Translations under genes and position numbers: made by a program
Shown: in pieces, positions 17,305-27,592 of the stretch
Layout of the letters: every line of letters starts with the position of its first letter
Position numbering within the stretch: position 1 is the stretch's first letter
Source: Oceanobacillus arenosus
GTDB lineage: Bacteria; Bacillota; Bacilli; Bacillales; Amphibacillaceae
Length of the DNA stretch: 64,000 nt
Assembly (NCBI RefSeq): GCF_003369575.1
Contig: NZ_PIOC01000017.1
Span: 186,001-250,000 of the forward strand
Direction of reading: 5' to 3'
The notes under the pieces: generated by a model
The model's database searches: none
Seen by the model: only the letters and a program-made list of their open reading frames with translations
What the model was told of the DNA's origin: nothing

Positions 17305-17641
17305 GTTCATGGATAATTGCCTCTACTTTCTTACGTATCGACGGATTAAAGAAATTCTGCTTCTGTTGTTTACCCTGACATTGGAATAAATACGAAGTAA
17401 AGGAATCGTTCTTATTTAAGCGAATAACCCGAATATGTTGCTCTGCCATACGCTTACGCAAATCTCTACGTTCCTTCACCGCTTCATTTACCATTTTCTC
17501 TAACAATTCAATATAAGGTTCTTTAATTTTAAATGCGCCTTCCTGAACATGGCGAATATCCTGTTTAATAACAACGATAGCCATAGAAAGGAATAAATAC
17601 CGGGTCGCTATTTGCAGTTCCTCATCTTTAAGATATCGCAT
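17252..17641 (-). CDS. yhjD: YhjD-like protein
   Basis: A 129-residue, mainly helical soluble protein with EGAFKIKEPYIELL and a basic helix ERRDLRKRMAEQHIRVIRLNK. It occupies the place of yhjD beside yhjE and sipV and has the same general pattern (paired helices, then a FNPxxRxxVxxI end). Function unknown. AAGGAGAT precedes ATG 17641. The convergent 53-bp overlap with comK would create antisense pairing between the two mRNA ends. Confidence 0.7.
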   Translation of the reverse strand: MRYLKDEELQIATRYLFLSMAIVVIKQDIRHVQEGAFKIKEPYIELLEKMVNEAVKERRDLRKRMAEQHIRVIRLNKNDSFTSYLFQCQGKQQKQNFFNPSIRKKVEAIIHELIVVALPSSQHFSAVNI

Positions 17642-17865
17642 AATAATCTCCTTTTAATTGGAACGTTTGTTCTGTTTAATTCTATTATATGATAAAATGA
17701 AATAAAAATACACCAAAATAATCAAACATTTATTAAAATGAAAAGAAAGTGGCTGATTTTGGTAATAAAACTATGCATATTTACTTGTTTAACTTAAAAT
17801 ATATGTGTAAGACTATATAATAGATAAAGTAAAAGGAACGTTACGTAATAAGGAGCCTTAACTAC

Positions 17866-18540
17866 ATGTATTTGATGAATATTACCTTTTCGAATTGGAA
17901 AACTGTACTTGAAGATAAAGGAATAGAAGCATTTATTTTGCAATTATTAAGCCAGTATGAGGGGCTAGGACCACTTCCGGGAATTTTATTGCCGTTTATT
18001 GAGTCATTTCTGCCGTTTTTACCATTGATGGTATTTGTACTTGGAAATGCTGCTGCATATGGATTATTGGAAGGGTTCCTATTATCTTGGCTTGGCACTA
18101 GCATTGGGTCGATTGGTGTCTTCTTAGTTCTTCGTAAATTAGGACATACCAAACTGCTCTCTAAAGTTCGTGAAAATAAGCAGGTAACTAGGATAACATC
18201 TTGGGTAGAACGTCGTGGATTTGGTCCACTATTTTTATTATTATGTTTTCCATTTTCTCCTTCAGCCGTTATTAATGTGGTGGCTGGGCTATCTCGAGTT
18301 AGCACCCAGCAATTCATACTAGCAGTCTTCATGGGAAAAGCTGTCATGGTCTTTTCGATTGCATATGTTGGGTCAAGTTTTATGGAATTTGCCCAAAATC
18401 CATTAAAGACAATTATCGTTATCGTTTGCGTTATATTGTTCTGGATGTTAGGAAAATACCTGGAACAGAGACTCCAACGAAAGGTAGTTGACAAGTCTTA
18501 TCTCAATCTGGATAAACATGAAGATAAAGATAAAGATTAA
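17866..18540 (+). CDS. yhjE: TVP38/TMEM64 (DedA-like) membrane protein YhjE
   Basis: A 224-residue integral membrane protein with about six hydrophobic segments. The VTT/SNARE-associated core is visible: FIESFLPFLPLMVFVLGNA (reentrant loop), WLGTSIGSIGVFLVLRKLG, and RRGFGPLFLLLCFPFSPSA with the conserved Gly-Phe-Pro pattern. The C-terminal tail is Lys/Asp-rich and cytoplasmic. The family includes lipid scramblase-like proteins. ATG 17866 has AAGGAG 10 bases upstream. Directly upstream of sipV, as in B. subtilis. Confidence 0.88.
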   Translation: MYLMNITFSNWKTVLEDKGIEAFILQLLSQYEGLGPLPGILLPFIESFLPFLPLMVFVLGNAAAYGLLEGFLLSWLGTSIGSIGVFLVLRKLGHTKLLSKVRENKQVTRITSWVERRGFGPLFLLLCFPFSPSAVINVVAGLSRVSTQQFILAVFMGKAVMVFSIAYVGSSFMEFAQNPLKTIIVIVCVILFWMLGKYLEQRLQRKVVDKSYLNLDKHEDKDKD

Positions 18541-18605
18541 AATAATCTCTAATTGGGTATTATGATAATTGTATAGATGATCATAACCTGGAGGAAGAGA
18601 TTAAT

Positions 18606-19157
18606 GTGAAGAAGAATAAATTTTGGAAAGTCACACTTATCTTCGTACTCGTCTTGCTTGCTGCGTTTTCACTGCGACCAGTACTATTTGCAAGCTATAT
18701 TGTCGATGGAAGATCAATGGAACCAACGCTCCATGATGGAAATCTACTGATGGTAAATAAAGTGATTTATAACTTGGCCCAAGCTGATCGCTTTGATGTG
18801 GTTGTCTTCCATGCTAATAAACAAGAGGATTACGTGAAGCGTGTCATTGGATTGCCAGGAGACAAAATTACGTATAAAAGTGATAAACTATATGTGAACG
18901 GCAAGTATATAGAAGAGGGATTTCTTGATACGTATGTTCAGGCGAGCGATACAAAACCATTTACCGATAATTTCACACTAAAAGAGTTGACAGGAGAAAC
19001 GATTGTGCCTGAAGGGAAATTATTTGTAATGGGGGATAATCGAAAGGACAGTCTAGATAGTCGTTCCTTTGGCTTTATTTCGTCAGAGCAATTGGTAGGA
19101 AAAGTCGATGCCATGTATTGGCCAATTTCACAAATGTCATTAAGTCTCGGTAAATGA
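18606..19157 (+). CDS. sipV: Type I signal peptidase SipV
   Basis: A 183-residue signal peptidase I with one N-terminal membrane anchor (residues 8-30) and the catalytic domain outside. Catalytic Ser37 in GRSMEPT and Lys78 in DYVKRVIGLPGD are present, along with the box E motif MGDNRKDSLDSRSFG. It removes signal peptides from secreted proteins. The start is GTG 18606 with GGAGGAAG upstream; the overlapping ATG at 18604 reads straight into TGA. Order yhjE-sipV-addB is conserved with Bacillus. Confidence 0.93.
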   Translation: MKKNKFWKVTLIFVLVLLAAFSLRPVLFASYIVDGRSMEPTLHDGNLLMVNKVIYNLAQADRFDVVVFHANKQEDYVKRVIGLPGDKITYKSDKLYVNGKYIEEGFLDTYVQASDTKPFTDNFTLKELTGETIVPEGKLFVMGDNRKDSLDSRSFGFISSEQLVGKVDAMYWPISQMSLSLGK

Positions 19158-19226
19158 TAAGAAGTAACATGGATGTTTGTAAGCAGATAAGAAAGCAAAG
19201 AACTTCATTCTTTGGGGAAGGATAAA

Positions 19227-19254
19227 CCCTCCATTGAATGGAGTTTCACTTTAT
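19227..19254 (+). repeat. Solitary tail of family B repeat
   Basis: CCCTCCATTGAATGGAG hairpin followed by GTTTCACTTTAT, which matches the 3' tail of the family B repeats at 43 and 61 kb. Confidence 0.4.
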
Positions 19255-19280
19255 AATAAGTAAGAATGGGGGAATCATTC

Positions 19281-22200
19281 ATGGGACTCCAATTTATTAT
19301 TGGAAAATCTGGTACTGGAAAAAGTGGCAGAATGTTAGATGAAATAAAAGAGAAATTAATCCAAGATCCTGTTGGCAGACCGATATTTTATATCGTGCCA
19401 GATCAAATGACCTTCCAACAAGAATATACGCTTTTTCTCGATAAGGAATTACAAGGGAGTATTCGTGGACAGGTTGTGAGTTTTTCCCGACTTGCTTGGC
19501 GGATTTTGCAGGAGACTGGTGGCGGGACGAAACAATTCATTAGTTCGGTTGGAATTCAAATGATGTTGCGGAAGATTATCGAGGAACGGCAAGGGGAATG
19601 GTTGACCTTCCAAAAGGCAATGGAGAAACAAGGATTTCTTAAGCAGTTGGAGACAATGATTACTGAGTTCAAACGATATCAAGTAACGCCAGAATTAATC
19701 CATATGCAAATTGAACAGATGGCTAAATTCGTACATAAAGAGGCAGGGGAAGAAGCCTTAACCCGCAAATTAAAAGATTTAGTGTATATCTATGAAAAGT
19801 TAGTGTACGCATTACAAGATAAATATATTGATAGTGAAGACCAGCTGCAATTATTAGCAAATAAAATTCCAGAAACGACAATCTTGGATGGCGCTGAAAT
19901 ATATTTTGATGGATTCCATCGCTTCACACCACAAGAGCTAATGGTTGTTGAAGCATTAATGAAGAAGTGTAAATCGGTAAATATTGCCTTAACATTGGAT
20001 TTACCACAAGCAGAAGTAACAGAGCTTGATTTATTCTATCAAACAACTGAAACATACGAAACATTACGGCAAATTGCTGCTGAGAACCAAATTATTATTG
20101 AAGAGCCAATTGTGATGGGGACAGCGAAAGGAAAGTTTCGTGAGCGACCTTATTTCTATCATTTGGAGGAGTATTTTGATACAAGACCATCACCAGCCTT
20201 TAATGGAAAAGTGCCTATAACGATTGCTGAAGCCGTTCACCCAAGGGCAGAGGTTGAAGGTGTGGCACAGGAAGTGATTCGGCTAGTTCGCGAGGAAAAT
20301 TATCGATATCAAGATATTGCGGTGCTGATCAGGCAAACCGATATGTATCATGATCTGATTCGGACAATTTTCAGGGACCATGGTATCCCGGTCTTTATTG
20401 ATGAAAAGCGAACGATGTTAAACCATTCCTTAATTGAATTTATCCGCTCTATACTAGATATTGTAGAGGGAAATTGGCGTTATGATGCGATATTCAGGGT
20501 ATTGAAAACGGGCTTTATCCCTTCTTCAGATAAAGAATATCCATTAACGAATGATGCGATTGACGAGTTGGAAAATTATGTACTGGAATATGGCATTCGT
20601 TCCAGGGAGCGCTGGAATGGCGAACAGCAGTGGAGATTCCAACGATTCAGAGGTTTTGATCAAGCAACACAAACAACATCTGAAAAAAATACACAAAACC
20701 GAATCAATCAATATCGTTATCAAGTCGTTCGCGCCTTACAATCCTTTGATGAGCAAATTAGACAGGTGGAAACGGTAAGAGAATTATGCGAAACGATATA
20801 TCTGTTACTGGAAGCACTCGGCGTTCCTAATCGGTTAGAGAAGCTGAGACAGCAATTTGATGAGGAAGGCGAAATCGAAAAAGGGCGGGAGCAGGAGCAG
20901 GTTTGGAATGCTGTTATCCAATTATTTGACGAAATGGTTGAGATGGCTGGCGAAGAGAAGATGACGCTTGCAACCTTCCGCAAGACATTGGATGCAGGAT
21001 TTGAAACATTGAAGTTCTCACATGTACCGCCAAGTATTGATCATGTTATTGTTGGTACGATTGATCGTTCTAGGATGAGTGGGGTAAAATGTGCCTTCTT
21101 ACTTGGGGTAAATGACAGTGTCTGGCCAATGAAGCCGCCTGCTGATGGAATGATTAATGAAGTGGAAAGAGAATTATTAGCAGAACAAGGTATAAAGCTT
21201 GCGGATAGTAGTAAGCGGCAATTACTCGATGATTGGTTTTACATGTATCTTGCCTTCACTACCGCGGAAGATCATTTATGGGTCAGCTATCCTTTAAGTG
21301 ATGAGGAAGGTAAGGCGAAGATGCCATCGCAATTAATTGGCAGATTAGATAATCTGTTTCCGAGTTGCAAGGGCCATCTATTATTGCAGGATCCAGATGA
21401 ATTGTACGAGGCAGACCGTTTTATTACGACACCAGTAAAAACGAGAGCAGCATTAACAGCTCAGCTAGCGCGTAATCGAAAAGGCTATCCAGTAAAAGCA
21501 ATCTGGTGGCATGTATACAATTGGTATGTCGCAAACCATAAGAAAGATAGTACAACAAACCAAATTTTACAGAGTCTATATTATCAAAATATGCCAATCG
21601 ATTTAGAAGTAGATACGGTAAAAGAGCTCTATCCGAAGCAAGTGAAGGCGAGTGTTAGTAGGTTAGAAACCTATTATCGCTGTTCATATCAACATTTTGC
21701 AAAATATAGCTTAAACTTAAACGAAAGACAAACATATAAATTAGATGCCCCAGATATTGGGATGCTTTTCCATGAGGCAATTAAAATTATTACGGAATGG
21801 ATTAAAGCGGATGGTAAAGATTTTGCGCAATTGAGGAAGCAAGACACGGATCAATATGCCGAAAGAGCAGTAGTAACATTAGCACCAATTTTGCAGCATC
21901 AAATCCTGCATAGCTCCAACCGTTATAAATATATCGGCAAGAAGCTTCAGGAAATTATTGCGCGAGCCGCCTATATTTTAAGTGAACAGGCAAGGCAAAG
22001 TAATTTCTCACCAGTCGGCTTAGAACTTGGATTTGGTGATGGTGAAATACTTCCACCATTAACGATGCAACTGCCAAACGGGTTTGAACTGCTGCTGCGA
22101 GGAAGAATTGACCGTGTCGATAAAGGGTTGAATCATGACCAGCTTTATTTACGAATCATTGATTATAAATCAAGCTCTAAAGGTCTAAATTTAGTGGAAG

Positions 22201-22775
22201 TATATTATGGACTTGCATTACAGATGCTTGCATACCTAGATGTTGTGTTATCACATTCGGAAAAATGGCTTGGTGTAAAGGCAACACCAGCTGGCGTGCT
22301 TTACTTTCATGTCCATAATCCGATGATTCTAGGCTCGCAGAAAATGAGCGAAGAAATGATTGAACAAGAGATTTTTAAGGATTATAAAATGAAAGGCCTC
22401 TTATTGTCTAATGAAGAAGTCGTACAAATGATGGATACGTCGCTTTCGACTGGAACAAGTCAGGTTATACCTGCTGGATTCAAGAAAGACGGTACATTTA
22501 ATCATCATTCAAAGGTTGCTAGTAAAGAAACCTTTTCAAGCCTGCAGACCCATATTCACCAGTTAATGATGCAAGCAGGAGTCGATATGACAACTGGTGG
22601 GGTTCACTTAAATCCTTATCAGCATAAACAGCAGATTGCTTGTACGCATTGTCCGTTTCATTCTGTTTGTCAGTTTGATCCTCTTTTAGAAGAGAATAAC
22701 TACCGGAAGTTGCAGGACATGAAGGATGATGAGATTTTAGAGAAATTAAGCAAGGAGGTTGAAGCGGATGGTTAA
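19281..22775 (+). CDS. addB: Helicase-exonuclease AddB subunit
   Basis: A 1164-residue AddB, partner of AddA in the double-strand-break resecting complex that generates 3' ends for RecA. The N-terminal Walker A is GKSGTGKS (8-15). The C-terminal RecB-type nuclease domain has LRGRIDRVDK and IIDYKSS near 945-970, bracketed by the iron-sulfur Cys: one in YRCSYQ near 800 and three in CTHCPFHSVC near 1120. ATG 19281 is preferred over ATG 19266, whose first codons contain the ribosome site GGGGGA. Overlaps addA by 8 bases. Confidence 0.94.
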   Translation: MGLQFIIGKSGTGKSGRMLDEIKEKLIQDPVGRPIFYIVPDQMTFQQEYTLFLDKELQGSIRGQVVSFSRLAWRILQETGGGTKQFISSVGIQMMLRKIIEERQGEWLTFQKAMEKQGFLKQLETMITEFKRYQVTPELIHMQIEQMAKFVHKEAGEEALTRKLKDLVYIYEKLVYALQDKYIDSEDQLQLLANKIPETTILDGAEIYFDGFHRFTPQELMVVEALMKKCKSVNIALTLDLPQAEVTELDLFYQTTETYETLRQIAAENQIIIEEPIVMGTAKGKFRERPYFYHLEEYFDTRPSPAFNGKVPITIAEAVHPRAEVEGVAQEVIRLVREENYRYQDIAVLIRQTDMYHDLIRTIFRDHGIPVFIDEKRTMLNHSLIEFIRSILDIVEGNWRYDAIFRVLKTGFIPSSDKEYPLTNDAIDELENYVLEYGIRSRERWNGEQQWRFQRFRGFDQATQTTSEKNTQNRINQYRYQVVRALQSFDEQIRQVETVRELCETIYLLLEALGVPNRLEKLRQQFDEEGEIEKGREQEQVWNAVIQLFDEMVEMAGEEKMTLATFRKTLDAGFETLKFSHVPPSIDHVIVGTIDRSRMSGVKCAFLLGVNDSVWPMKPPADGMINEVERELLAEQGIKLADSSKRQLLDDWFYMYLAFTTAEDHLWVSYPLSDEEGKAKMPSQLIGRLDNLFPSCKGHLLLQDPDELYEADRFITTPVKTRAALTAQLARNRKGYPVKAIWWHVYNWYVANHKKDSTTNQILQSLYYQNMPIDLEVDTVKELYPKQVKASVSRLETYYRCSYQHFAKYSLNLNERQTYKLDAPDIGMLFHEAIKIITEWIKADGKDFAQLRKQDTDQYAERAVVTLAPILQHQILHSSNRYKYIGKKLQEIIARAAYILSEQARQSNFSPVGLELGFGDGEILPPLTMQLPNGFELLLRGRIDRVDKGLNHDQLYLRIIDYKSSSKGLNLVEVYYGLALQMLAYLDVVLSHSEKWLGVKATPAGVLYFHVHNPMILGSQKMSEEMIEQEIFKDYKMKGLLLSNEEVVQMMDTSLSTGTSQVIPAGFKKDGTFNHHSKVASKETFSSLQTHIHQLMMQAGVDMTTGGVHLNPYQHKQQIACTHCPFHSVCQFDPLLEENNYRKLQDMKDDEILEKLSKEVEADG

Positions 22776-25700
22776 TTGGACAAAAGAGCAGGAAGAGGCA
22801 ATTTATTCGGAAGGAAGGGATATTCTCGTCGCGGCTGCAGCTGGTTCAGGAAAAACAGCTGTTTTAGTAGAGCGAATCATCCAGAAGCTGTTAAAGAAGG
22901 GTAACCCAGTCGATATTGATTCCCTGCTTGTTGTGACGTTCACAAATGCAGCAGCACAGGAAATGCGTAATCGTGTTGGAATCGCATTAGAAGAGGCGCT
23001 TGCACTGAATCCAACCTCTAATCATTTAAAAAAACAGCTATCATTATTACAACGTGCATCGATCTCAACTTTGCATTCCTTTTGCTTAGAGGTAATTCGG
23101 CAATATGCCTATTTAATAGATATTGATCCGGCTTTCCGGATTGCAAATGATATGGAAATAGATCTAATTAAGCAAGAGGTTATTGATGATTTATTTGAGG
23201 ACTGGTATGGCCAAGAAGGCGAAGAGCAGGAGCGCTTCTTCGCTGTTGTCGACCGTTTTTCGAATGATCGAAGTGACTTGGACGTTGAAAAAGTAATACT
23301 TGATCTCTATACCTTTTCGGTTCAAAATCCCTGGCCAGAGGTGTGGCTTGAGGGGCTAGCGTCTACATATGAGATTCCGGAAGATTGGGTGGAAACCGAA
23401 TTAACCTGGTTAAATCTAATCAAACGTGAGGTAGGGAATCAAATAGAAGCAATTAAAGAAGAGATGCATCAGGCATTAACGTTAACACTTGAAGTAGATG
23501 GTCCATATCAATATACCGAAGCGATTGAAGCCGATCTTAATCAATTATATGCGGCAATGAATGTCGTAGATTCCTGGGATGATTTACAAGCATTTATTAC
23601 CTCAAGTAAGTTTGTTGCATTATCAAGGAAGAAACAAGAATGTGACGAGACGAAGAAAGAAAAAGTGAAGAAGATTCGGGACAGCTATAAGAAGCGCTGG
23701 AATAATATGAAGGATAACTGGTTTAACCGCAATCTTACTAGCCATGTGGTGGATATGCGTGAGCTTGCTCCTGTTATTCGTCAGTTAACAGAGTTAGTGA
23801 AGCAATTTAGGGAGAAGTTTCAGGAATTAAAAAAGGAAAAGGCGATTGTTGACTTTTCCGATCTGGAGCATTTTTGTTTACAGTTATTAACGAGTACAGC
23901 AGATTCATCAAGCCTTGAAAATCCTCTTCCATCCAATGTTGCTATTCAATATAAAAAACAGTTTAGCGAAATATTAATCGATGAATACCAGGATACGAAC
24001 CTTGTTCAAGAAACGATTTTATCATTAATTAGTGATCAAGAAGGACCGGGAAATCGGTTTATGGTAGGGGATGTGAAGCAAAGTATTTATCGTTTTCGCC
24101 ATGCCGAGCCATCCTTGTTCATCCAGAAATATAAACGATTTGCTACAGATGATAGTGATGGGAAGCGAATTGACCTAGCAAGTAATTTCCGAAGCAGGGA
24201 ACAGGTATTAACAGGTGCAAATTATATTTTTAGACAGATATTGAATGAGGAATTAGGCGATATTGATTATGATCAGAACGCAGAATTAATCTATGGCAAT
24301 AAAATGTATGATGCATTAGCGTTTGCGGAGCCGGCCCCAGAGCTCTTAATTATTGATCGTGAGGATCAGGAAGAAAAAGAGGATATCTTAGAGGACGAAG
24401 AGAATTTTAAAGATCTGGAGCGGGCACAGTTAGAGGCTCGGGCATATGCTGAAAAGATTAAAATATGGATTGGGCTAACAGACGAAAATACACCTTTACA
24501 AGTCTTCGATAAGGGTACTGGCACGCAGCGTGACATTCAATATCGTGATATTGTTATCTTGATGCGATCGATGACATGGGCACCGACGATTGTTGAGGAA
24601 CTCAAGAAACAAGGAATTCCCGTTTATGCAGAGCTACAGGCGGGATATTTTGAAGCTATTGAAGTAAAAGTCATGATTAGCTTGCTAAAGGCGATTGATA
24701 ATCCGAGACAAGATATTCCACTTGCATCGGTATTAAAATCGCCAATCGTTGGTTTGAATGAGGATGAGCTTACGAAGATAAGGCTGACAGACCGTGCAAA
24801 TACGTATTATGATGCCTTGAATAAATATAAACAACAGAATACAAATGAAATAGCAGACAAGGTAACGAATTTTCTCGATCAATTACATGCATTTCGAATG
24901 GCCTCAAGACAAGGAGCATTATCTGAGCTAATTTGGGATATTTATCGGCAGACCGGATACTATGATTTTGTTGGTGGGATTCCAGGCGGACGTCAACGGC
25001 AAGCAAATTTACGCGCACTTTACGATAGGGCGAGAGGTTATGAAGCGACGTCCTTCCGTGGGCTATTCCGTTTCTTAAGATTCATCGAACGGATGGAAGA
25101 ACGTGGAGATGATCTTGGGGCAGCACGAGCATTAAGTGAACAGGAAGATGTTGTGCGGATGATGACGATTCATAAAAGTAAAGGGTTAGAATTTCCTGTC
25201 GTCATTGTTGGTGCAATGGACAAGGAGTTTAACTTCAGGGACCTAAGTCAAAAATATCTGTTGCATAAGGACTTAGGGTTTGCGAGTAAATACATCGATC
25301 CTGTTAAACGAATTACGTACCCAACCTTGTTCTATCACGCGCTAAAGGAAGAGAAGAAGCGGGAGCTATTGGCAGAGGAAATGCGAGTATTATATGTTGC
25401 ACTAACTAGGGCGAAGGAAAAGTTGGTGATGATTGGTAGTGTCGCTTCATTTGAGGCGAAGCAAGAAAAATGGCAGAAGATAGTCCATCACGATGACTGG
25501 GTATTGCCAACTTATTATCGAAAAGATTCAAAGACATATTTGGATTGGGTTGGACCTGCATTAATTCGCCATGAATCGAGCACGAGTTTAAGAACAGAGG
25601 AAATCGGTGAAAATGTGGCAGAAGCAATCCAATCGGATCAGTCACAATGGCAGGTTACCGTCGTCCATGCAAGTGAATTAACGAACCTGGAAGAACAAGA

Positions 25701-26508
25701 CATTGAATCGGATTTACAGCTAAGGGAAAAAATTAAGAACTGGCAACCAGTTGAAATAATCGATGAAGCATTGGAAGCAGAAGTAAAGGAACGTTTATCT
25801 TATCACTATCCATATGAGCAAGCGGTAAAAACGCGTGCGAAACAATCAGTTACTGAAATTAAACGACAACAAGAAATAATGGATAACTATAGTGGTGACA
25901 TTATTACAAGAAAGTTCCAGGCACCAATTGTCAAGCGACCAAACTTTATGCAAAAGGAAAAAATAATTACCGCTGCTGAAATAGGAACAGCTATGCATAC
26001 GGTTATGCAGCATTTGCCAATGAAGAAGCGATTAAGTGGCATTGAAATTGAGCAATTTTTGGAAGTTCTTGTTGAAAGAGAAATATTGACAAGAATGGAA
26101 GCAGAGGTTATCGATATTGCTGCAATTGCGCAATTTTTTGATACGGAAATTGCGCAATATATTATGAATGAGGTATCTACTAATTATCGTGAAGTACCAT
26201 TTAGCTTAACATTGCCTGCAAGTGAAGTATATGCTTCCTGGACAAGCGAAATGGATGAGAAAGTATTGGTTCAAGGTATCATAGACTGTCTTGTCCCGAA
26301 AGATGATGGATGGATCATTCTGGATTATAAAACAGATGCAATCAATGAAGATGTCACGGATAAAGTAAGAGAAAATTTAACAAATCGCTATAAAGTCCAA
26401 TTGAAATTATACAGACATGCGATTGAGCAGATTTGGAAGCAGCCTGTAAAAGAAACTTATTTGTATTTCTTTTCCAAGCAATTGCTTATTAAAGTGGAAG
26501 ATGAATAA
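22768..26508 (+). CDS. addA: Helicase-exonuclease AddA subunit
   Basis: A 1246-residue UvrD-type superfamily 1 helicase with a C-terminal nuclease. Walker A AAGSGKT at 24-30, Walker B IDEYQDT near 407, SF1 motif SIYRFRHAEPSLF, motif V MTIHKSKGLEFPVV and motif VI VLYVALTRAKEKL are all present; the nuclease site VQGIIDCLV...DYKTD is near 1170-1190. ATG 22768 follows AAGGAGGT by 8 bases and overlaps the addB stop, so the two are coupled. In B. subtilis sbcDC follows addA; here it does not. Confidence 0.95.
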   Translation: MVNWTKEQEEAIYSEGRDILVAAAAGSGKTAVLVERIIQKLLKKGNPVDIDSLLVVTFTNAAAQEMRNRVGIALEEALALNPTSNHLKKQLSLLQRASISTLHSFCLEVIRQYAYLIDIDPAFRIANDMEIDLIKQEVIDDLFEDWYGQEGEEQERFFAVVDRFSNDRSDLDVEKVILDLYTFSVQNPWPEVWLEGLASTYEIPEDWVETELTWLNLIKREVGNQIEAIKEEMHQALTLTLEVDGPYQYTEAIEADLNQLYAAMNVVDSWDDLQAFITSSKFVALSRKKQECDETKKEKVKKIRDSYKKRWNNMKDNWFNRNLTSHVVDMRELAPVIRQLTELVKQFREKFQELKKEKAIVDFSDLEHFCLQLLTSTADSSSLENPLPSNVAIQYKKQFSEILIDEYQDTNLVQETILSLISDQEGPGNRFMVGDVKQSIYRFRHAEPSLFIQKYKRFATDDSDGKRIDLASNFRSREQVLTGANYIFRQILNEELGDIDYDQNAELIYGNKMYDALAFAEPAPELLIIDREDQEEKEDILEDEENFKDLERAQLEARAYAEKIKIWIGLTDENTPLQVFDKGTGTQRDIQYRDIVILMRSMTWAPTIVEELKKQGIPVYAELQAGYFEAIEVKVMISLLKAIDNPRQDIPLASVLKSPIVGLNEDELTKIRLTDRANTYYDALNKYKQQNTNEIADKVTNFLDQLHAFRMASRQGALSELIWDIYRQTGYYDFVGGIPGGRQRQANLRALYDRARGYEATSFRGLFRFLRFIERMEERGDDLGAARALSEQEDVVRMMTIHKSKGLEFPVVIVGAMDKEFNFRDLSQKYLLHKDLGFASKYIDPVKRITYPTLFYHALKEEKKRELLAEEMRVLYVALTRAKEKLVMIGSVASFEAKQEKWQKIVHHDDWVLPTYYRKDSKTYLDWVGPALIRHESSTSLRTEEIGENVAEAIQSDQSQWQVTVVHASELTNLEEQDIESDLQLREKIKNWQPVEIIDEALEAEVKERLSYHYPYEQAVKTRAKQSVTEIKRQQEIMDNYSGDIITRKFQAPIVKRPNFMQKEKIITAAEIGTAMHTVMQHLPMKKRLSGIEIEQFLEVLVEREILTRMEAEVIDIAAIAQFFDTEIAQYIMNEVSTNYREVPFSLTLPASEVYASWTSEMDEKVLVQGIIDCLVPKDDGWIILDYKTDAINEDVTDKVRENLTNRYKVQLKLYRHAIEQIWKQPVKETYLYFFSKQLLIKVEDE

Positions 26509-26711
26509 AAGAGAAAGCACTCAATACACAGTAATGGGTTCCCTTTTTGGGTGCAAACATTGCAAATCACATCATATTTTTTGTCACTAATATTAATGCA
26601 ATTCTTAGTGGAATTCTCTGAGTAACATCAATAAACGCAAAGAGGGGATAGCCTAATGGCTGTCCCTTAAATTCTCTAACGACTCCCGTTAAATAAATTT
26701 GTTGTCTGTTT

Positions 26712-26930
26712 TTATTGAGTGTCTTCGTCGCTTTTGTACTCCAAAATATCACCTGGCTGACAATCCAAATTCTTACATATCGCTTCTAATGTCGAAAAAC
26801 GAACCGCTTTTGCTTTCCCATTTTTCAGAATGGAAATATTCGCCATAGTAATTCCAACCCTCTCCGAAAGCTCCGTTACGCTCATTTTTCGTTTTGCTAA
26901 CATTACATCAATATTAATAATAATTGCCAT
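26712..26930 (-). CDS. YozG-type XRE-family transcriptional regulator
   Basis: A 72-residue helix-turn-helix protein beginning MAIIINIDVMLAKRKMSVTE; the HTH spans about 15-50 (ELSERVGITMANISILKNG). Small Cro/CI-like regulators of this type occur beside DUF2975 membrane proteins (yozG-yoaS in B. subtilis), as here. The start at 26930 is preferred for homology, with the GAGGTGG ribosome site lying across the end of the upstream gene; GTG 26939 is an alternative. Probably a regulator of its own operon. Confidence 0.82.
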   Translation of the reverse strand: MAIIINIDVMLAKRKMSVTELSERVGITMANISILKNGKAKAVRFSTLEAICKNLDCQPGDILEYKSDEDTQ

Positions 26931-26940
26931 ATCCTCCACC

Positions 26941-27426
26941 TCAGACCGTCAAATCATTTTCTGATTTTATGTTAATCGCTTCTTGTAGAAGCCGTTGGAG
27001 GATAGCAGCAAAAACGGCGATAACCAACGAAGCGAAAATGATGATGAGTGATATTAATCCAATAGGAGGGTCAACTTTCTTCGCTATAAAACGAAAGAGT
27101 GGCGAACCTAATACATACAAACCACTGATTGTAATCGCACAGCACTTTATGTTCTTTAAAGCCTTTACAGATAATTCCGAGAACGCTGTGTTCTCGTCAA
27201 TATACCGTAAAAGATTGAAAGCCTGATAGAGAGCAAAGTAAAAAGGCACAGCTGCTCCATACATCACGATGAAAACGAGATATTTCATTGGGGCGATATT
27301 TGGATACATTTTTGCTGCGAAATTGGCCATATGGGGCACCAAAAATATACATAAAGCAAGCACTGCAATTCCAACCAGAAAAATAATTACCTTTAAGAAA
27401 GTGGTTGAGCCTCGTTTAACATTCAT
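26941..27426 (-). CDS. DUF2975 membrane protein (YoaS-like)
   Basis: A 161-residue membrane protein with four hydrophobic segments (about 10-32, 45-70, 95-118 and 125-148), a common DUF2975 layout. It ends just before the XRE gene, which it precedes in transcription; the two form an operon. Function unknown; the pairing with a YozG-type regulator is a recurrent arrangement in Firmicutes. AGGTG precedes ATG 27426. This pair replaces sbcDC as the neighbour of addA. Confidence 0.82.
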   Translation of the reverse strand: MNVKRGSTTFLKVIIFLVGIAVLALCIFLVPHMANFAAKMYPNIAPMKYLVFIVMYGAAVPFYFALYQAFNLLRYIDENTAFSELSVKALKNIKCCAITISGLYVLGSPLFRFIAKKVDPPIGLISLIIIFASLVIAVFAAILQRLLQEAINIKSENDLTV

Positions 27427-27550
27427 TTAAAACACCTCACTTATTTAATGACAACATGATTTTATCATATTATTTATCGATTAACAATAAATTAATATTG
27501 TTTCTTATTATATTATTATTGTGTTATTGAAATATCCTTTTAATTTTGAC

Positions 27551-27586
27551 AAAAATAAAAAGCATTTCTCATTACAAAGAAATGCT
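27551..27586 (-). terminator. Minus-strand terminator after the decayed fragment
   Basis: AGCATTTCT (27586-27578 on the minus strand) pairs with AGAAATGCT (27569-27561), then TTTTTATTTTTG. Confidence 0.8.
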
Positions 27587-27592
27587 CTTACT

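Noticed and set aside
17862-18494. 210-codon frame antisense to yhjE
   Set aside because: Fully opposite a clear membrane-protein gene; Thr/Asn/Pro-rich composition is typical of the reverse reading of hydrophobic codons.
26567-26752. 61-codon minus-strand frame after the XRE regulator
   Set aside because: Overlaps the regulator's 3' end in another frame, lacks a ribosome site and resembles nothing.
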